Below, piece after piece: positions 37,328-49,302 of a DNA stretch of 64,000 nucleotides. Position 1 is the first letter of the stretch. Every line of letters starts with the position of its first letter. The notes beneath the pieces are model-generated. The model saw nothing but the letters and a program-made list of their open reading frames with translations. It searched no databases and was not told the DNA's origin. Position numbers and translations under genes: made by a program. Source of the DNA: Chrysoperla carnea (Eukaryota; Arthropoda; Insecta; Neuroptera; Chrysopidae); assembly GCF_905475395.1 (NCBI RefSeq), contig NC_058338.1:43559935-43623934 (forward strand), read 5' to 3'.

Positions 37328-38145
37328 CAGTGTTTTTCAACATTTTTCATGTTCGTACATTTTGTCACCAACCGGTACACTTCTTGGTAATATCGTCTAT
37401 TTTAAAAAAGGCACTTCTCAATTTAGAGAGAGTGTAGACGTGTAGAGTACATAAAGTCGGTACCCAAAAAAAAGGCACTTTCTTGACACTTACTTAACTT
37501 ATAATTTATATAAAAATTTTCCATTTTCTTCCAACTTAATTAGGTAGGATGTTGGCGGTGTGCAAAGCCATAAAAACCGTGAAAATATATGATATTTTGG
37601 CATAAAAAAAAGAAACCTTTAAAAATTTACAAACCATTAAAAACTTCGAAGAAAATAAATAATTTTTTGGTATAAAAAAGAAGGAAAAGTAGTTAGGAAG
37701 TTGAAAATTTTTAGTTTAATTTTATACAATATTTCCATAAGTAGGTAATCTGGGAAAAGTTTTTAAACATTTTCAAAATTTTTAGCAGTTTGTCTAGAAA
37801 AATTGAGATATTTTGAATTGTTTGAACAAAAATTTGCCATAATTTTTTATCCAGAAATATTAAGAATTTAGTTTGAGAGCTAGAGTCACAAAATAGCATA
37901 ATTTTCTGTACAAAGAGTATAAAATATTCTTTAAATTTACAAAGATTTTTTAAGTTTTTTAAAAAAGAAACTGAGAAATAAGATACTAATGCATAAATTA
38001 AAAAAATTAAAAAACATAATTAAATAAAAATTATCTTGTTTATTTATTATGTTACTTGTTGAATTTAGTGATTATAAAAAAGCGACAAAATATTTATATT
38101 TTATTTTTTTAATGATTGTCGCAACCCAATGGTTGAGAAACACTG
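37328..38145. mobile_element. hAT element remnant with CAGTGTTTYTCAAC ends
   Basis: The left end CAGTGTTTTTCAACATTTTT and the right end, read inverted, CAGTGTTTCTCAACCATTGG are the well-known termini of one hAT group. The flanking octamers TACTATAC and TATAACAC are similar but not identical, so the duplication has decayed or the boundary is slightly off. The 818-bp inside has no transposase frame. Confidence 0.75.
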
Positions 38146-38311
38146 TATAACACTTCACTCACTTAGCCTCAATAGCTGTTTCATGTTTGTAAAAGAAAAT
38201 ATGTTGTCCTTACATATTTCAAATATCGTATACTAGTCCTAGATCCTATTGGATAACAAAATGCATATACGGTGTCTCGAAATTATGTTTCTATTTTTCA
38301 AAATTTGGTTT

Positions 38312-39034
38312 CTAATGATCAGAGGTGAATTGCCTATAAGGCAAAGAAGTCGCGTGCCTGTAGACACGAGGTTACAAAAGGGCACGCGCGTGTAAACTTT
38401 TAAACAAACGTACAATTAACTGTGAAAGTAAGTATGTAAAAATTATAGTCCGTTGATATCAACATTTGCACAGTTATTCAAATTTATGACGACAGTCTAA
38501 TTCATATAATTTCTACAGAAAGGAAAAATTTAAAAAAACAGGAAGCCTTGGAATTTCCAGTAGTCAAAGAATACGAAAAGGGCACAACGAAGAAAAGAAT
38601 GGAAAAGCTCACAGCAGATGAATTTGCCGAGGAAAGCTACTTCCTCATTATGACATACTTATGATTTAACTTCAAAAGAGGCGAGTATTGTACAGAAAGT
38701 AAGTTTTCGTTTTTAAGCAATTGGATCAATTTGAACACTGAAGAAGTTTAAAATAGGGCAAGTATGTTAGTAAAGATTTTTTTCTTGGGTTTAAGAAAAG
38801 TGCTTTTTTGATGAATATATCCATCTACTTCCTTAGTTAAGAACGATACCTCGAGTCGAGATGGAGAACTGCAACGAACCAACGTAATTTTACAGATTCT
38901 AAAAAATAAAGAACTTGAAACTAAAGAAGTAAAAAAAGTAAAACTAAAAGTCTTTATTGATAGATTTTTATTAATCGCTAATTTTTTAAACTGCTTACCG
39001 ATACAAAATTTCTAAATCCGGCTCTGCTAATGAT
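38312..39034 (+). mobile_element. hAT (ZMYM-like) element with perfect 8-bp target-site duplication
   Basis: Element 38320-39026 (707 bp) is flanked by identical octamers CTAATGAT (38312-38319 and 39027-39034). The ends are CAGAGGTGAATTG at the left and, inverted, CAGAGCCGGATTTAG at the right. The eight-base duplication is diagnostic of hAT elements. It contains a transposase relic (separate entry). The intact end CAGAGCCGGATTTAG recurs at 55678. Confidence 0.85.
38553..38753 (+). pseudogene. hAT-like transposase fragment, degenerate
   Basis: The frame reads EALEFPVVKEYEKGTTKKRM, then LTADEFAEESYFLIMTYL and a stop. After a frame change it continues with FKRGEYCTESKFSFLSNWIN. The pattern of a short basic linker, an acidic x-E-E-S/x-Y-F block, a basic RRxxxY-type block and a FSFL tail resembles the middle of ZMYM-type hAT transposases (family knowledge). 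It lies inside the element with the matching ends. Broken and short, so not functional. Confidence 0.5.
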
Positions 39035-40082
39035 TAAAATTGAATTATAATTCGTTTAACCTTCACTGCCTAACATTGAATTTGGTGTCATACGATTTTG
39101 GCACGCTGAATCAGGTTAGGTTTTTTTTAAGATTTTTGTTTTCACATTTTTAAATTTCCTATACATAATTTATTGTAGAAGTTTTATTTAACCAAAAATG
39201 GGGGTTTTGAGGATTTATGAACTTTTGGGCATATTTAGTTACTCTTTTGTTCAGATGAGCTGACATTCCGTATGTAGGGTTGTTTACTAAGAAGATTAAG
39301 GATGTCCGAACACCAAGGCAATTTTAAATAAACAGTTTGATTTTTTTATATGAAGTTGGAGTAAGTATATCCACAACGGCGAAAAAAGGTAAATAATGAT
39401 TTCTCGACAGCTAAGAAAAAACAAAGGTCTTGATAGATTTTCAAGGAATACCTGTGTAATTGGTGATCGCACAGGATTTCGTCAGTCAACAGTAGATCTT
39501 GGGGTTAATCAAGTTGGCCACCCTATAATAGTAGAGATAGTAAGCAGTATAATAAAATAAAATAATGTTGTAAGTATTGCACTGATGGAAGTAACCAAAA
39601 GTAAAATTGAACAATATACGATTCTCTGAGGATAATTGTTACAACACTTATTCTTCCCTTGAGGTCATCCTTGATACTCTCATTTCGTGTACTTCATTTT
39701 AAGTTTGAATATTAATTTGAATAAAAGTTTTCCAATTTAAGTATAAACATATTTTGACTATATCCATTGTATTAAAGTTTTGTAGCACAAGTACTTGCAT
39801 GTGTTAACAAACAAGTTAACGAAAGATTAAATAATCAATAAAGATTAACTGTAAGAATATTTCAGGGTTACCACATGTTGAAAATGTAATTTATCTTCTT
39901 AACACGTTTATCGATTTTTCATTCTCGATATTAACGTTTTTGCAAAAACACATACATTTATTCAATCACGGATTCTTCTGTTATTGCGAAAAATACAAAA
40001 ATTTTGCCAAATGTATATCTTTCGTTTAGCCAATTTTATGACCCTCAAACTCACCTTTTACTTCATAAGCACCCTATATAAT

Positions 40083-40260
40083 TTTCAGCTCGATACCTCT
40101 TTTCGTTTTTCAGTTATCGTGTTGCCAGGCTAACGGGCGGGCATACGGAAATGAAGTAGTTAGGTGGTTTTATGAACATCTATACCCTAATTTTATTCGT
40201 ACCATCAATATTTTAAGCGTTATAAACTTGAGACTAAAATTAGTATACCTTCATATACAG
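40083..40260 (-). repeat. ATACCATGTATA family fragment, inverted
   Basis: CTCGATACCTCTTTTCGTTT, CATCAATATTTTAAGCGTTA and ACTAAAATTAGTATACCTTC follow the order of the family's left third read in reverse. The foldback element at 40258 abuts its end. Confidence 0.65.
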
Positions 40261-40832
40261 GATGATTTTTTAATTTAACATGCTTGAAACTCGATAAATA
40301 ATCGGCATCGGCACATCTTACAACGGCATCGAATTCGATCTAAGTTTTCAGGTTTAATTAAAACCTCACTCTGATTCATAATTGGCAAACATTAGATGAA
40401 CGCTTTAAATAAGAGAGTTGTTCTATATAAATACGCAAAAAAATTTTGTTTGAAACATTCTATTGTAAACCGAAAAGTTTAGGCAACAAATGACAGCAAA
40501 AATCTAGCTCTTTTTGTGCGTTTGTTGATTCAATTTGAACAAAAAAGGTCTTTAAAGAAAAATAAATTACTTTTATTGGATTTATTGGGAATTTTTTTTC
40601 GAAGAATGCTTAGATTTCGCAAAAACAATTATAAGAAATAACAATTTTGGGTAAAACTTGTCAGTTCTTTTTGCCTAAACAATACGATTTGCGGAAAAAG
40701 GTTCTGAACAAAAAATGTTACTATTTTAATCAATTTACCAGTTATGGAGTAGGTACAGTAATCTTTTCATTGAGATTGAAATTCTAGGCCAAGTTTAATG
40801 CATGCTCAAGATGTTCCAAAAAGCACTCCGTA
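40256..40832. mobile_element. Foldback element with CAGGATG/CGGAGTG ends
   Basis: Element 40258-40830 is flanked by TA on both sides. The arms are diverged inverted copies, best seen around GTTTAGGCAA(C/A)AA (about 40478-40490) and its counterpart at about 40668-40680, and AAATTTTGTTTGAAACATT against AATAGTAACATTTTTTGTTC. No open frame of note is present. Confidence 0.6.
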
Positions 40833-42285
40833 TATTTAATCAAGAAGAAATTTCACTTCATTGTGAGTGGATCCTAATCTATAGTGGCTCTGGGACGAAA
40901 TTAAAATGTAAGATTTGTTTTCAAGAATTCTAAATTTTTTATCAAGACGTTAACAATTAACATTAAGTTATAGGTCAAGCTAGTAAAAGCGTGCTAAAAA
41001 CCTTAATGCTTTTTACTCATGGAAAACCATTTATATTATAGGCGGATTATTCTGATAAAAAGATTTATTATACTGACGTCGAAATCTATAAATTATTGGC
41101 TCTTATATATATCTCAGAATAACATTTACATGTAAAATACAATGTTTATTAATCAAACTGTTAAAGAAACAATTGATTAGGAATCTATTACAATATTTTT
41201 TTAGTTAATACACTATGATTTCATACATATTTCCATTACTATTAACAGCTAACAAGCGGAAATAGGTACGAATATAATAGTAAAGTACCAAACCCATATT
41301 CTTGACAACTTCCGGATATTTATTGTTTATGTACAAACTAAAAATAATATATATTCCTTGCTTGAATTATAATTTAAAATAAAAAAAAAAAAACACTGTG
41401 TATCGATTTTGATTTTTAGGGATCCACACCCACAAAGTGTTTAAAATAGGATTATTGATGATATCATAGATCGGAAAAACTGTATCTCAAAAATGCTTTC
41501 AAATTTTTATTAACTAATGCATTGACATTGATTTCAAAAGATAAAATTGAAAAGCTAGAAAATCTTATTAGGCAAGATGTAGAACCTGGAGTACATACTA
41601 TGTGCTCTGAATCATTCTGTAGTTTCACAGCAGATATTGCCATTTACTTTTGAAATGATACTATTTTATCATAATGCAAATGGGCTGAAGAGTGGTCGTC
41701 AATGGGGTTTTGTTTTCGAATAAATATAATATACTTTTTTCAGGAAAAAAAAAGTTATTTTTACAATATCTACTTACAAAGCGGCCGATGCACATTGTTT
41801 CATAAATTACATCCAGTGTATATCATTGGTTTTTGGGTGACTAAATTGTTATACCATATTCAAGATTTAAAGATAAGGTTAAATTTTGAGGTGGTTATGT
41901 TTCAAATACGTAAAGTGATGTACCTTGAATCTAACAAAATGTATATACCCTCGATGCCTGGTAATATGTATGCAATGAATTTTACAATTATTTTTCCAAG
42001 TATAGGTAAACAAAGTATGAGTAGAAAATATAAGTTTGATTCATGCCGATTAAAACTATCAATTGACACTGTTGTTAAACGCTCTAAGTAGCGGATGCTT
42101 GCAATAAAGAGAAACGTGTAGGATTTTCAATGTTTCAATATTTTGTTGATTCTTAGAGTTAATTGCAGATATATTGGGTAGAGGTGATTCCAGGTACAAT
42201 TGGGTGTGAACTATGATACATTATGATTTTGTACCATGGTTTACACATCTTGCAACACGGTTTTATCGATAGTTGTTACATAATA
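40833..42285. other. Gene-free stretch with one unassigned open frame
   Basis: The frame at 41702-42091 (+, 129 codons) is preceded at 41744 by a good acceptor (TTTTTTCAG), giving up to 115 codons. The product is hydrophobic and basic without a domain I recognise. In DNA this AT-rich, one frame of this size in 64 kb is not surprising. I therefore describe it here without calling a gene. Confidence 0.35.
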
Positions 42286-42775
42286 CACAGTGTGTCGCAT
42301 TCAAGATGAAGACACCCCCATATTTTTGTTAATTTAGGAATATCGATTTGAAATTTCGTCGTCATACAAAGCGATGGGTCACATTTTTTAAAATATTTAA
42401 GCGAATTCAGAACTATAAATTCAGCCTACTATAATTTGACAAATAGGGCCAATTCTTACTATTTTGCCTAGCGTGAAAAATTAAGAATGCGAATTTTTTA
42501 TCATGAAAGTCAGTATATAAGTATAAAAAAAATATTATAAGCAACTTTTTCTAATAATTTTTTTCGATATCTCTAACCATCTCTAACGTTAGGTAAAATA
42601 TTAAGAATCAGCCCTATTTGTCAATTTGTAGTAGGCTGGGTTTAAAGTTGTGAATTCGGTTAAGTATCTTAAAAAATGTGACATCATCACCTGGATAACT
42701 GTGCAAAATTTCAAATCGCTGTTCCTATAAATAACGAATATGAGGGTATCTTTATTTTAAATGCGACACACTGTC
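42286..42775. mobile_element. Foldback element with CAGTGTGTCGCATT ends, copy 2
   Basis: It starts CACAGTGTGTCGCATTCAAG and ends AATGCGACACACTGTC, with TA on both sides (42284-42285 and 42776-42777). The arms pair along GACACCCCCATATTTTTGTT, GGAATATCGATTTGAAATTT and the ACATTTTTTAA-type tract. It is the same family as 28647-29379 but shorter in the middle. Confidence 0.8.
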
Positions 42776-45298
42776 TAGTGTTGAGGAATAACTGTAATTT
42801 AAACATAAACAATTTGCATTGTGATATTTTAATGAATGGCTTTAAAAAATAAATAAACGTGCATTTAATTTCAGGTACAACACTTTCCTCTATATTGTAT
42901 GAAAAACACAGGTATGAGTAAGGACAAGGACGTTGCAAATATTGACCTCCTTTTGTTTTGAATATGCTTAAAAAATGGTACCAATTACCTGGAAATACAA
43001 GTCATATTCAATATAACATATTTCATAGTTTGTCAATAAATACAAAAAATATGTTTGGCCACAAAGTGATGTTAGTTAAAGGTAATTCAAATTTTATATA
43101 TGGAACAAAAGCCTTCGCTACGGGGTTTCAACGTACACCTGGTCAGGTTTTGGACGTTCAATGTTTGTTTAAAGTAATTTTTTCAACTGTACTATGATCA
43201 AAAGTTTATAAAATAAATTATGTCTTTTTGTTTCAGTTTTCATTTGTCCATGAAAAATAAAAATTTACAAATACGATTCTCATTAATTTCGATAATATAG
43301 CCAAAAGTCCATAATAAAACCACATTTGGATTTGTTAAAAAAATTGGTTTATGTCAATTGAGACCATTATAAAATTTATTCTTTATCTTATTCTGCAGAA
43401 AAAAATATACTAGGTATTATTTGATGCTATAAAAATCAATGTTGACCTTCGGTTGAGACACGTGAAATTGTGGTCTAGACAATGTTCCAAAGCCAGCGAA
43501 CAGAAAAACATGCAATTTATACTGACAACGAGCTACTTGAAATCACTTAAGAACATATTATTCATATTTTTGGCATAATTTTGTAAATGGTACGATTTCC
43601 AAATAGTATATAAAATTTTGATAATAATGGCACACATTAACGTAACCCAAAAATGTCAAACAATGAAAATAATTATTAAAATTTTAACATTTAACTAACT
43701 TTTTTTTTAAAGCCAATAGTAAATTTTTTCTTGCAGTTACAATGTAAAACTTGGCAAACAATTAATTCGATTCAGTTTCAAAAACGGGTCGTTTCAAGAG
43801 ATGAGTTTCAATTTTTTTTGAAAATGTTTGATTAGTTCGAAAAACGAAAAACTATTGATAAAAAACTTTAAAATTTCAAACAAAAACTCTTATTTTTGAA
43901 TGTAGATTCATGTAAAAGATATAAAAAAAATAGTTTTAGATAGATTTAAAAAACGTCCCTTAAAAATTTCTCAATTATGTAAAGCATATCCTTTATATAA
44001 ATTTTAAGAATTTGGACGCGGGATCTTTAATCAACAATAGCTTTGTTATTTTTCATTTTACAGAAGAAGTAAAAAAAAAGATATTCAATTTGATCATTTT
44101 GTTTGTAAAAGTTATTTTAACTAAGGAAAAACTAATTCGGAAGTGAGATATTTTAAACTGAAATTTAAACTCTCTATTTAATAAAACTGAAACTTGACTT
44201 TAAATAAAATTCCAGGTAGTCCTGAATAATATTCTTCTATCAATCCCAGGAGTGAAAAATTGTTTTCACATACGGATAGGGGAAATATTTTCTCTGAACG
44301 TTTCTCACAATTTAAATGTTTATAATTTTAGGATATCCGAAGTTTTCCTTAATTATTGGGAAATACTTCTTGCTTTTAGTATCTGTATTGACTATCCTAA
44401 TAATTGTAAAATATTTGATTCGACAGTTTTCTAATCATAATTTCCCAGAATTTTACAGAGAGGCGTCCGTACATTCTAATAAGCATTTATATTATGGGTG
44501 TAACGTTTTTATATTCTTCATTTTGAGTTGACATAAGTTTATAAGGATCAAGTTAAAAGAATGAGAAATTGTCTTTTATATCAAATGATCTGCAGAAGAT
44601 TGCAAAAACGTACAAAATAAATGGAGTAAATAACATATTTTTTGTCTCATGTGTACGTTAATATTTGTGTAGAAGGATTTGTCTAAGTGTAGAAGATTTG
44701 TAATACAATATGAACAATAAAAAATATCCTATAATACCCACCTTTACTCTATAAATTTCAATATTTCTTTAATAAAAACACAGTACAGTATGGGAAGGTT
44801 GTCAAAGTCAGCCGTACTTTTTACATATATATACACATTTTTCTTTTAAGAATTTGGAAGATTCAAGCACATGTCTGCAGAGGTTTGGACAAAAATAGTA
44901 TTTTTTTAATTTGTTCTTTGTTACAAATTGAAAGGGATATCGCTTAAAATTAAGAAATGTACAATGAAAAAAATTCTTAATATCAACCGATATGAAGATG
45001 TCTCAAATGGTACCATGAATGTGATACAACTACCGTACGATACAACTACGATTCAGCGGTGAAGTTGACACAAACGCATGAGTTTTATATGAAAGTAATA
45101 TACTGTCACTGTAACAACACTTTTTTCTGTAAAATTGTTGTTTCGAAATGCAACATAGTTTTAAACAACCTTTTTTTGATTGGTTCTACCATTTATAAAT
45201 ATTACAAGATACTCATGTGATTGTCACAACTACATGAGCAGGTAAACAAAATAAAAGGTTTATAAATGCTAATAGGTTTATTTAAAAAAAAAATGAAA
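42776..45298. other. Gene-free AT-rich region
   Basis: The frame at 42958-43197 (+) is followed by a donor-like AAAGTAATT and, at 43236, an acceptor TTTGTTTCAG that would add seven codons and a stop. The combined peptide resembles nothing known to me. Frames at 44252-44531 look accidental. No repeat with defined ends was found. Confidence 0.35.
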
Positions 45299-45444
45299 GC
45301 TTGGATCCTGATTTGAACCAGCGACATATGGATTACTAGTCTGCATCTTAACCAATTGCTAGACATAATTCCGAATCCAAGGGCCTATCACATATATTTT
45401 TAAGACCATTATTTCCATATTTCACCAATTTGAACTTGTTGGCT
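45299..45444 (-). mobile_element. tRNA-derived SINE (Thr-like)
   Basis: Read on the minus strand, a body with GTTCAAATTGGTGAAATATG and GGAAATAATGGTC is followed by a tRNA-like part (about 45372-45299): an A-box-like TCTAGCAATTGGTTAAGATG, an anticodon-region GACTAGTAATCC and a B-box GGTTCAAATC. The arms no longer pair well, so it is a SINE and not a working tRNA. A truncated relative of the body is at 50868. Confidence 0.7.
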
Positions 45445-46250
45445 AGACTATTATGCCTATTAAGACTTAAGCTTATTGACAATATTAGGACAGAAAATAG
45501 AGCGAATAAAATCGAAATTGTCTTATTAGTTACTACCATTTACCACATCCAAACAGATCATGCGATTGAATAACACATTTCCAAACATGAGCCTCGCTGT
45601 ACATTCACCATACTTACCACAATGGTTTCATTTTTCTTTTCCAATTACATAATTAAAAAAATTTTAATTTATATACCATGATAGCAAAACAAACCTATGA
45701 AGTTTTCCCAAATTTAAAGAAAGAAAGAGCCAAATTTATAGTACCAAAACGAAAATTTAAAGATTGGATTGAGTCGACATGGACCCCACCTAGATAACTT
45801 TCTCCTGTAATAAAGTTTTTCACGTAGTTTAATATATATATATAAAGAAAACTAACAGATTTATAAATGACATCTAGACTACAACTAATGCTCTCTATAT
45901 TTTTAGAAAATTACGTTATACGTTTGTAGAATATTAAATTTTTTTAACATTTTAAAAACGTTTACGTTATATTTTACTTTAAAAACATATACATATATTT
46001 ACATACATAGTTGCATACGTACATATACATGCATACAATATATATCAGTAGTATATATTTCACTAAAAATAAATGTTAAATATTAGTTCATCCAGTAGTA
46101 ACGTCAACAATTGTGTATATTCCAACCAAAATATAAAATGTTCGAAATAAATAGGTTTTATACCTCTATGCACACCTGATAAGTGTGCACACTCTGTACA
46201 TTTAAAGTGAAAATAATAATAGTCAGGTTGATTATTATTTACATTTTAAG
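45445..46250. other. Gene-free stretch with a simple TACA/TATA tract
   Basis: At about 45985-46050 the sequence is an irregular ACATA/TACATG simple repeat. No exon was seen. The minus frame at 45348-45539 overlaps the SINE and is not a gene. Confidence 0.4.
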
Positions 46251-46990
46251 TAAAAACAAACAATTGACTTGAGTTAATTGTTGAAATACCATGTATAGAA
46301 AGTGTTGAATATCAGTCCTGAATTTTTATACCATGTATATATGTAATATATATCAAGGTATACATACTAAGTATAGTCCCAAGTTTGTAACGCTTAAAAA
46401 TATTAATTCTAAATTTTGATATAGGTGTTCATGCCCGTCTGTCCGTCTGTGTACACGATAACTTCAAAGCGAAAAAAGATATCGAGCTGAAATTTTATAG
46501 CGTGCTCAGGACGTAAAAAATAACGTCGAGTTCGTAAATGAGCAACATAGGTCAATTGGGTCTTGGGTCCGTTGGATCCATCTTGTTAACCGTTAGAGAT
46601 AAAGCAAAAGTTTGAATGTAGAAAATGTTCCATATAAAAAATAAACTTTTGTTTGAAACATTTTTTCGTAAACATCACTGCTTACCTGTGAGGTCGCAAA
46701 TTAGGCTCAAATTGAACAGTATGGGAATATCAGTTATGTATGTGTGACATGTATATATCACACTGTATATATCATGTATATATCAATTGGGTCTTGGATC
46801 CGTTGGATCCATCTTGTTAACCGTTAGAGATAAAGCAAAAGTTTGAATGTAGAAAATGTTCCATATAAAAAATAAACTTTTGTTTGAAACATTTTTTCGT
46901 AATCATCACTGCTTACTAGTGAGGTCGCAAATTAGGCTCAAATTGAACAGTATGGGAATATCAGTTATGTATGTGTGACATGTATATATG
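46251..46990 (+). repeat. ATACCATGTATA family copy with an internal tandem duplication
   Basis: An AACAATTGACTTGAGTTAAT leader, then a unit starting at 46330 (ATACCATGTATATATG) with all the usual tracts. The part 46552-46758 is repeated almost without change at 46783-46989, an offset of 231 bp. Confidence 0.85.
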
Positions 46991-47084
46991 TGTAATGTGA
47001 ATTTGATTTTAGAAAATTTCGAAAATTTTTCAAGATTTTTTTTTTTTCGTGAATATTTCAGAAAACTATTAGTTGAATCTTCCG

Positions 47085-47307
47085 GAGAAAATGGACACCA
47101 AAGTTTTGTCCTCATTTGCACCTTCACTGGGAAACAGTGACGTATCTATACGAAAAAAATTTTCAAATAAACGCTTGCCTCCCCCCCTCCCTACGAGAAA
47201 ACAATGTTGACGAAAAATTGTTTCAAATGAAAGTTGTTTATTTTTTTATAAGGAACATTTTGTACATTTAAACTTTTGTTCTATCTCTAACGGTTCACAA
47301 GATGGGT
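47085..47307 (-). repeat. ATACCATGTATA family fragment, inverted
   Basis: TTGCACCTTCACTGGGAAAC, CAGTGACGTAT, TTTCAAATGAAAGTTGTTTA and CTCTAACGGTTCACAAGATG correspond in order to the middle and right of the family in reverse. It carries a short C-rich insertion (CCTCCCCCCCTCC-like) at about 47178-47192. Confidence 0.65.
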
Positions 47308-48155
47308 GGATTAAAAACTTTCATCCACTATTTTACCCCTTAGAGAATGAATTTTCATAAAAATGTGATACAGTAAACTTTCGTCTCAAGCAAAGAGCAC
47401 ATATATGATTATCCAAAAATCCCTTCTTAGTGCACACTTACATCACAAAAGGAACGTTTCTGCGAAATTTTATACTCCTAACCCTGTGGTTACTGCTGGG
47501 CGTTGCTCGGTCAGTAAGTGAGCCAGTCAGTTTCTTCTTTTATATATACATATAGGTTTCGATTTATACTTAGAAAAATACACATATATATTTAGCAGTT
47601 GTGGTAGTGTATGGAGGTTAAGTGGTGACCACACCACATTCATATTTTTTTTATATTGTGTATACATTATTGACCTATATACAAAAGACTATGACTTCAT
47701 TTATAATTTAATTTGATTTAAATTTAAATGTCTTAGAGTCAATTAAAGCGGTTATTCATATCCTAAACATGATTTGTAACCAAATGACATTACCTTTAAT
47801 TTAATGATAATAAACAAGGTGCAATAAAAGATAAATGTGCATTCTTTCCATTATTCTCTATTTATTAAATATTTCTACATTTGGTAATAGGTATCAATAT
47901 TTATTAAAAACTAGACCAAATAGGAGAAAAATTTAACAGCTAGTAAATTTTATAGACTCCCGATAAGACAGTTATTCCAATGTTTATCCTCACTTCCACT
48001 CCCACGCTTCCATTCCGGGGTTAAAAATGACAAACAAGAAACCTTGAAGTGGATTGTATATCTTGCCAAAATTTGAGCTTAATCGATGCGGAACTTTTTG
48101 AGTTTTTGAAGCATACACAAACGCACATAGCATTCTTATATAGGTAATAGGTATA
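47308..48155. other. Gene-free stretch with a possible retroelement tail
   Basis: About 48012-48150 reads like the 3' tail of a non-LTR element (CCGGGGTTAAAAATGACAAA, then ACAAACGCACATAGCATTCT and TATATAGGTA). The rest shows nothing I can name. Confidence 0.4.
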
Positions 48156-48406
48156 TACAGTAGACCCCCGGTTATCCGGCCCCTAACTAATCTGGTGCCC
48201 CTTGTAATCCGGACTATTTGTTTTTATTCAAAGATAGTAAATAGGTACATATTATTAAACATATAACATATAGAATTTTATCATTGGATTTGTGATTTGT
48301 CGGATTACAAGGTACTCTTTCGTAAAAAATTCCGGACTACAGGAGGTCTTAGACAGTACTCTAAAAATCGGACAAATTTTCCAGATTACCGAGTTTCCAC
48401 TGTATG
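48156..48406. mobile_element. pogo/Tigger-like MITE
   Basis: Element 48158-48404 (247 bp) has ends CAGTAGACCCCCGGTTATCC and, inverted, CAGTGGAAACTCGGTAATCT, with TA on both sides. Internal ATCCGGACTA/TCCGGACTAC stretches are typical of Tigger-related elements. No transposase. Confidence 0.8.
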
Positions 48407-48894
48407 GTATTTTCGGTATATTTTGATAGTTTAACGTTAATATTCTCATATTTCCCCAAATAATCACGCCACTAAGTATTATTATTCAAATATTTTAATA
48501 ATGAACCAATTGTTCATAATATTCATTAATGCACAGTTAATATTAAAAAAATTAGTTTTGAAAACTGGCACACAGATACATGATAATTCTTTTATTATAT
48601 TAATATTTTTGGTACATTACTAAGTAATTATTTTTAACTGATGGCCTCTAAAAGTTAATGCAACAGTTTTTATAAATTTAATATATTTAATAGTATTTTC
48701 TACTAGGTATGTCTCTATTTAACCGAACACGAGAAGCATCATAGATTCAAATTTTCAATCCAAAATTCGGTCTATCCAACTGTTGGTTATATTTTCGTGT
48801 TATATTGATCCATTCTATTGTTTTAGAATCAAGATGTAATTTGATTATTGGATTTTTCGATATTGTGGTGAGAATATATCATAAGCCAATTATT

Positions 48895-49138
48895 ATACCA
48901 TGTATATGAAATATACCAAGGTGTACTAAGTTTAGTAATAAGTTTGTAACGCTTCATAAAATCACCTGATTAGTCCATTTCTGATTGTCTGTCTGTCGTC
49001 TTTCTGTCCGTCTCTCATCACGATTACTCAAAAACGAAAAGAGATATCAATCGGAAATTTTCAAAGCGTGCTTAAGACGAAGAAAGTGAGGTCGAGTTCG
49101 TAAATGAGTTACATAGGTCAATTGAGTCTTGGGTCCGT
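48895..49138 (+). repeat. ATACCATGTATA family copy, left half
   Basis: It runs from TACCATGTATATG through TTAGTAATAAGTTTGTAACG, the CTGTCTGTC tract and CAATTGAGTCTTGGGTCCGT. It stops abruptly at the GGGTCCGTA tract, where unrelated, less AT-rich sequence begins. Confidence 0.75.
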
Positions 49139-49140
49139 AT

Positions 49141-49302
49141 CAGCTTAAATATGACGTTATCATTCATGCTCATTTGGATACGCAGCACATTCGAAAAAGT
49201 CGTACAGAGAAGTTTGGTAGACTCGCCAAAAAGAAGCCCGTCACGAAGTTTCAAGTATGTGCCTATCATTTAACAAAGCACCCTTTCAATCCCACGGTCT
49301 AA
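49141..49302 (+). other. Coding-like fragment of unknown origin
   Basis: 53 sense codons then a stop, clearly richer in GC than the surroundings, starting exactly where the repeat at 48895-49138 breaks off. The plus-strand product contains HAHLDTQHIRKSRTEKFGRL-type basic sequence and ends FQVCAYHLTKHPFNPTV. The minus strand is also open (49269-49072), so the coding strand is not certain. It looks like a piece of a transposon or virus-like gene. I recognise no family. Confidence 0.3.
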
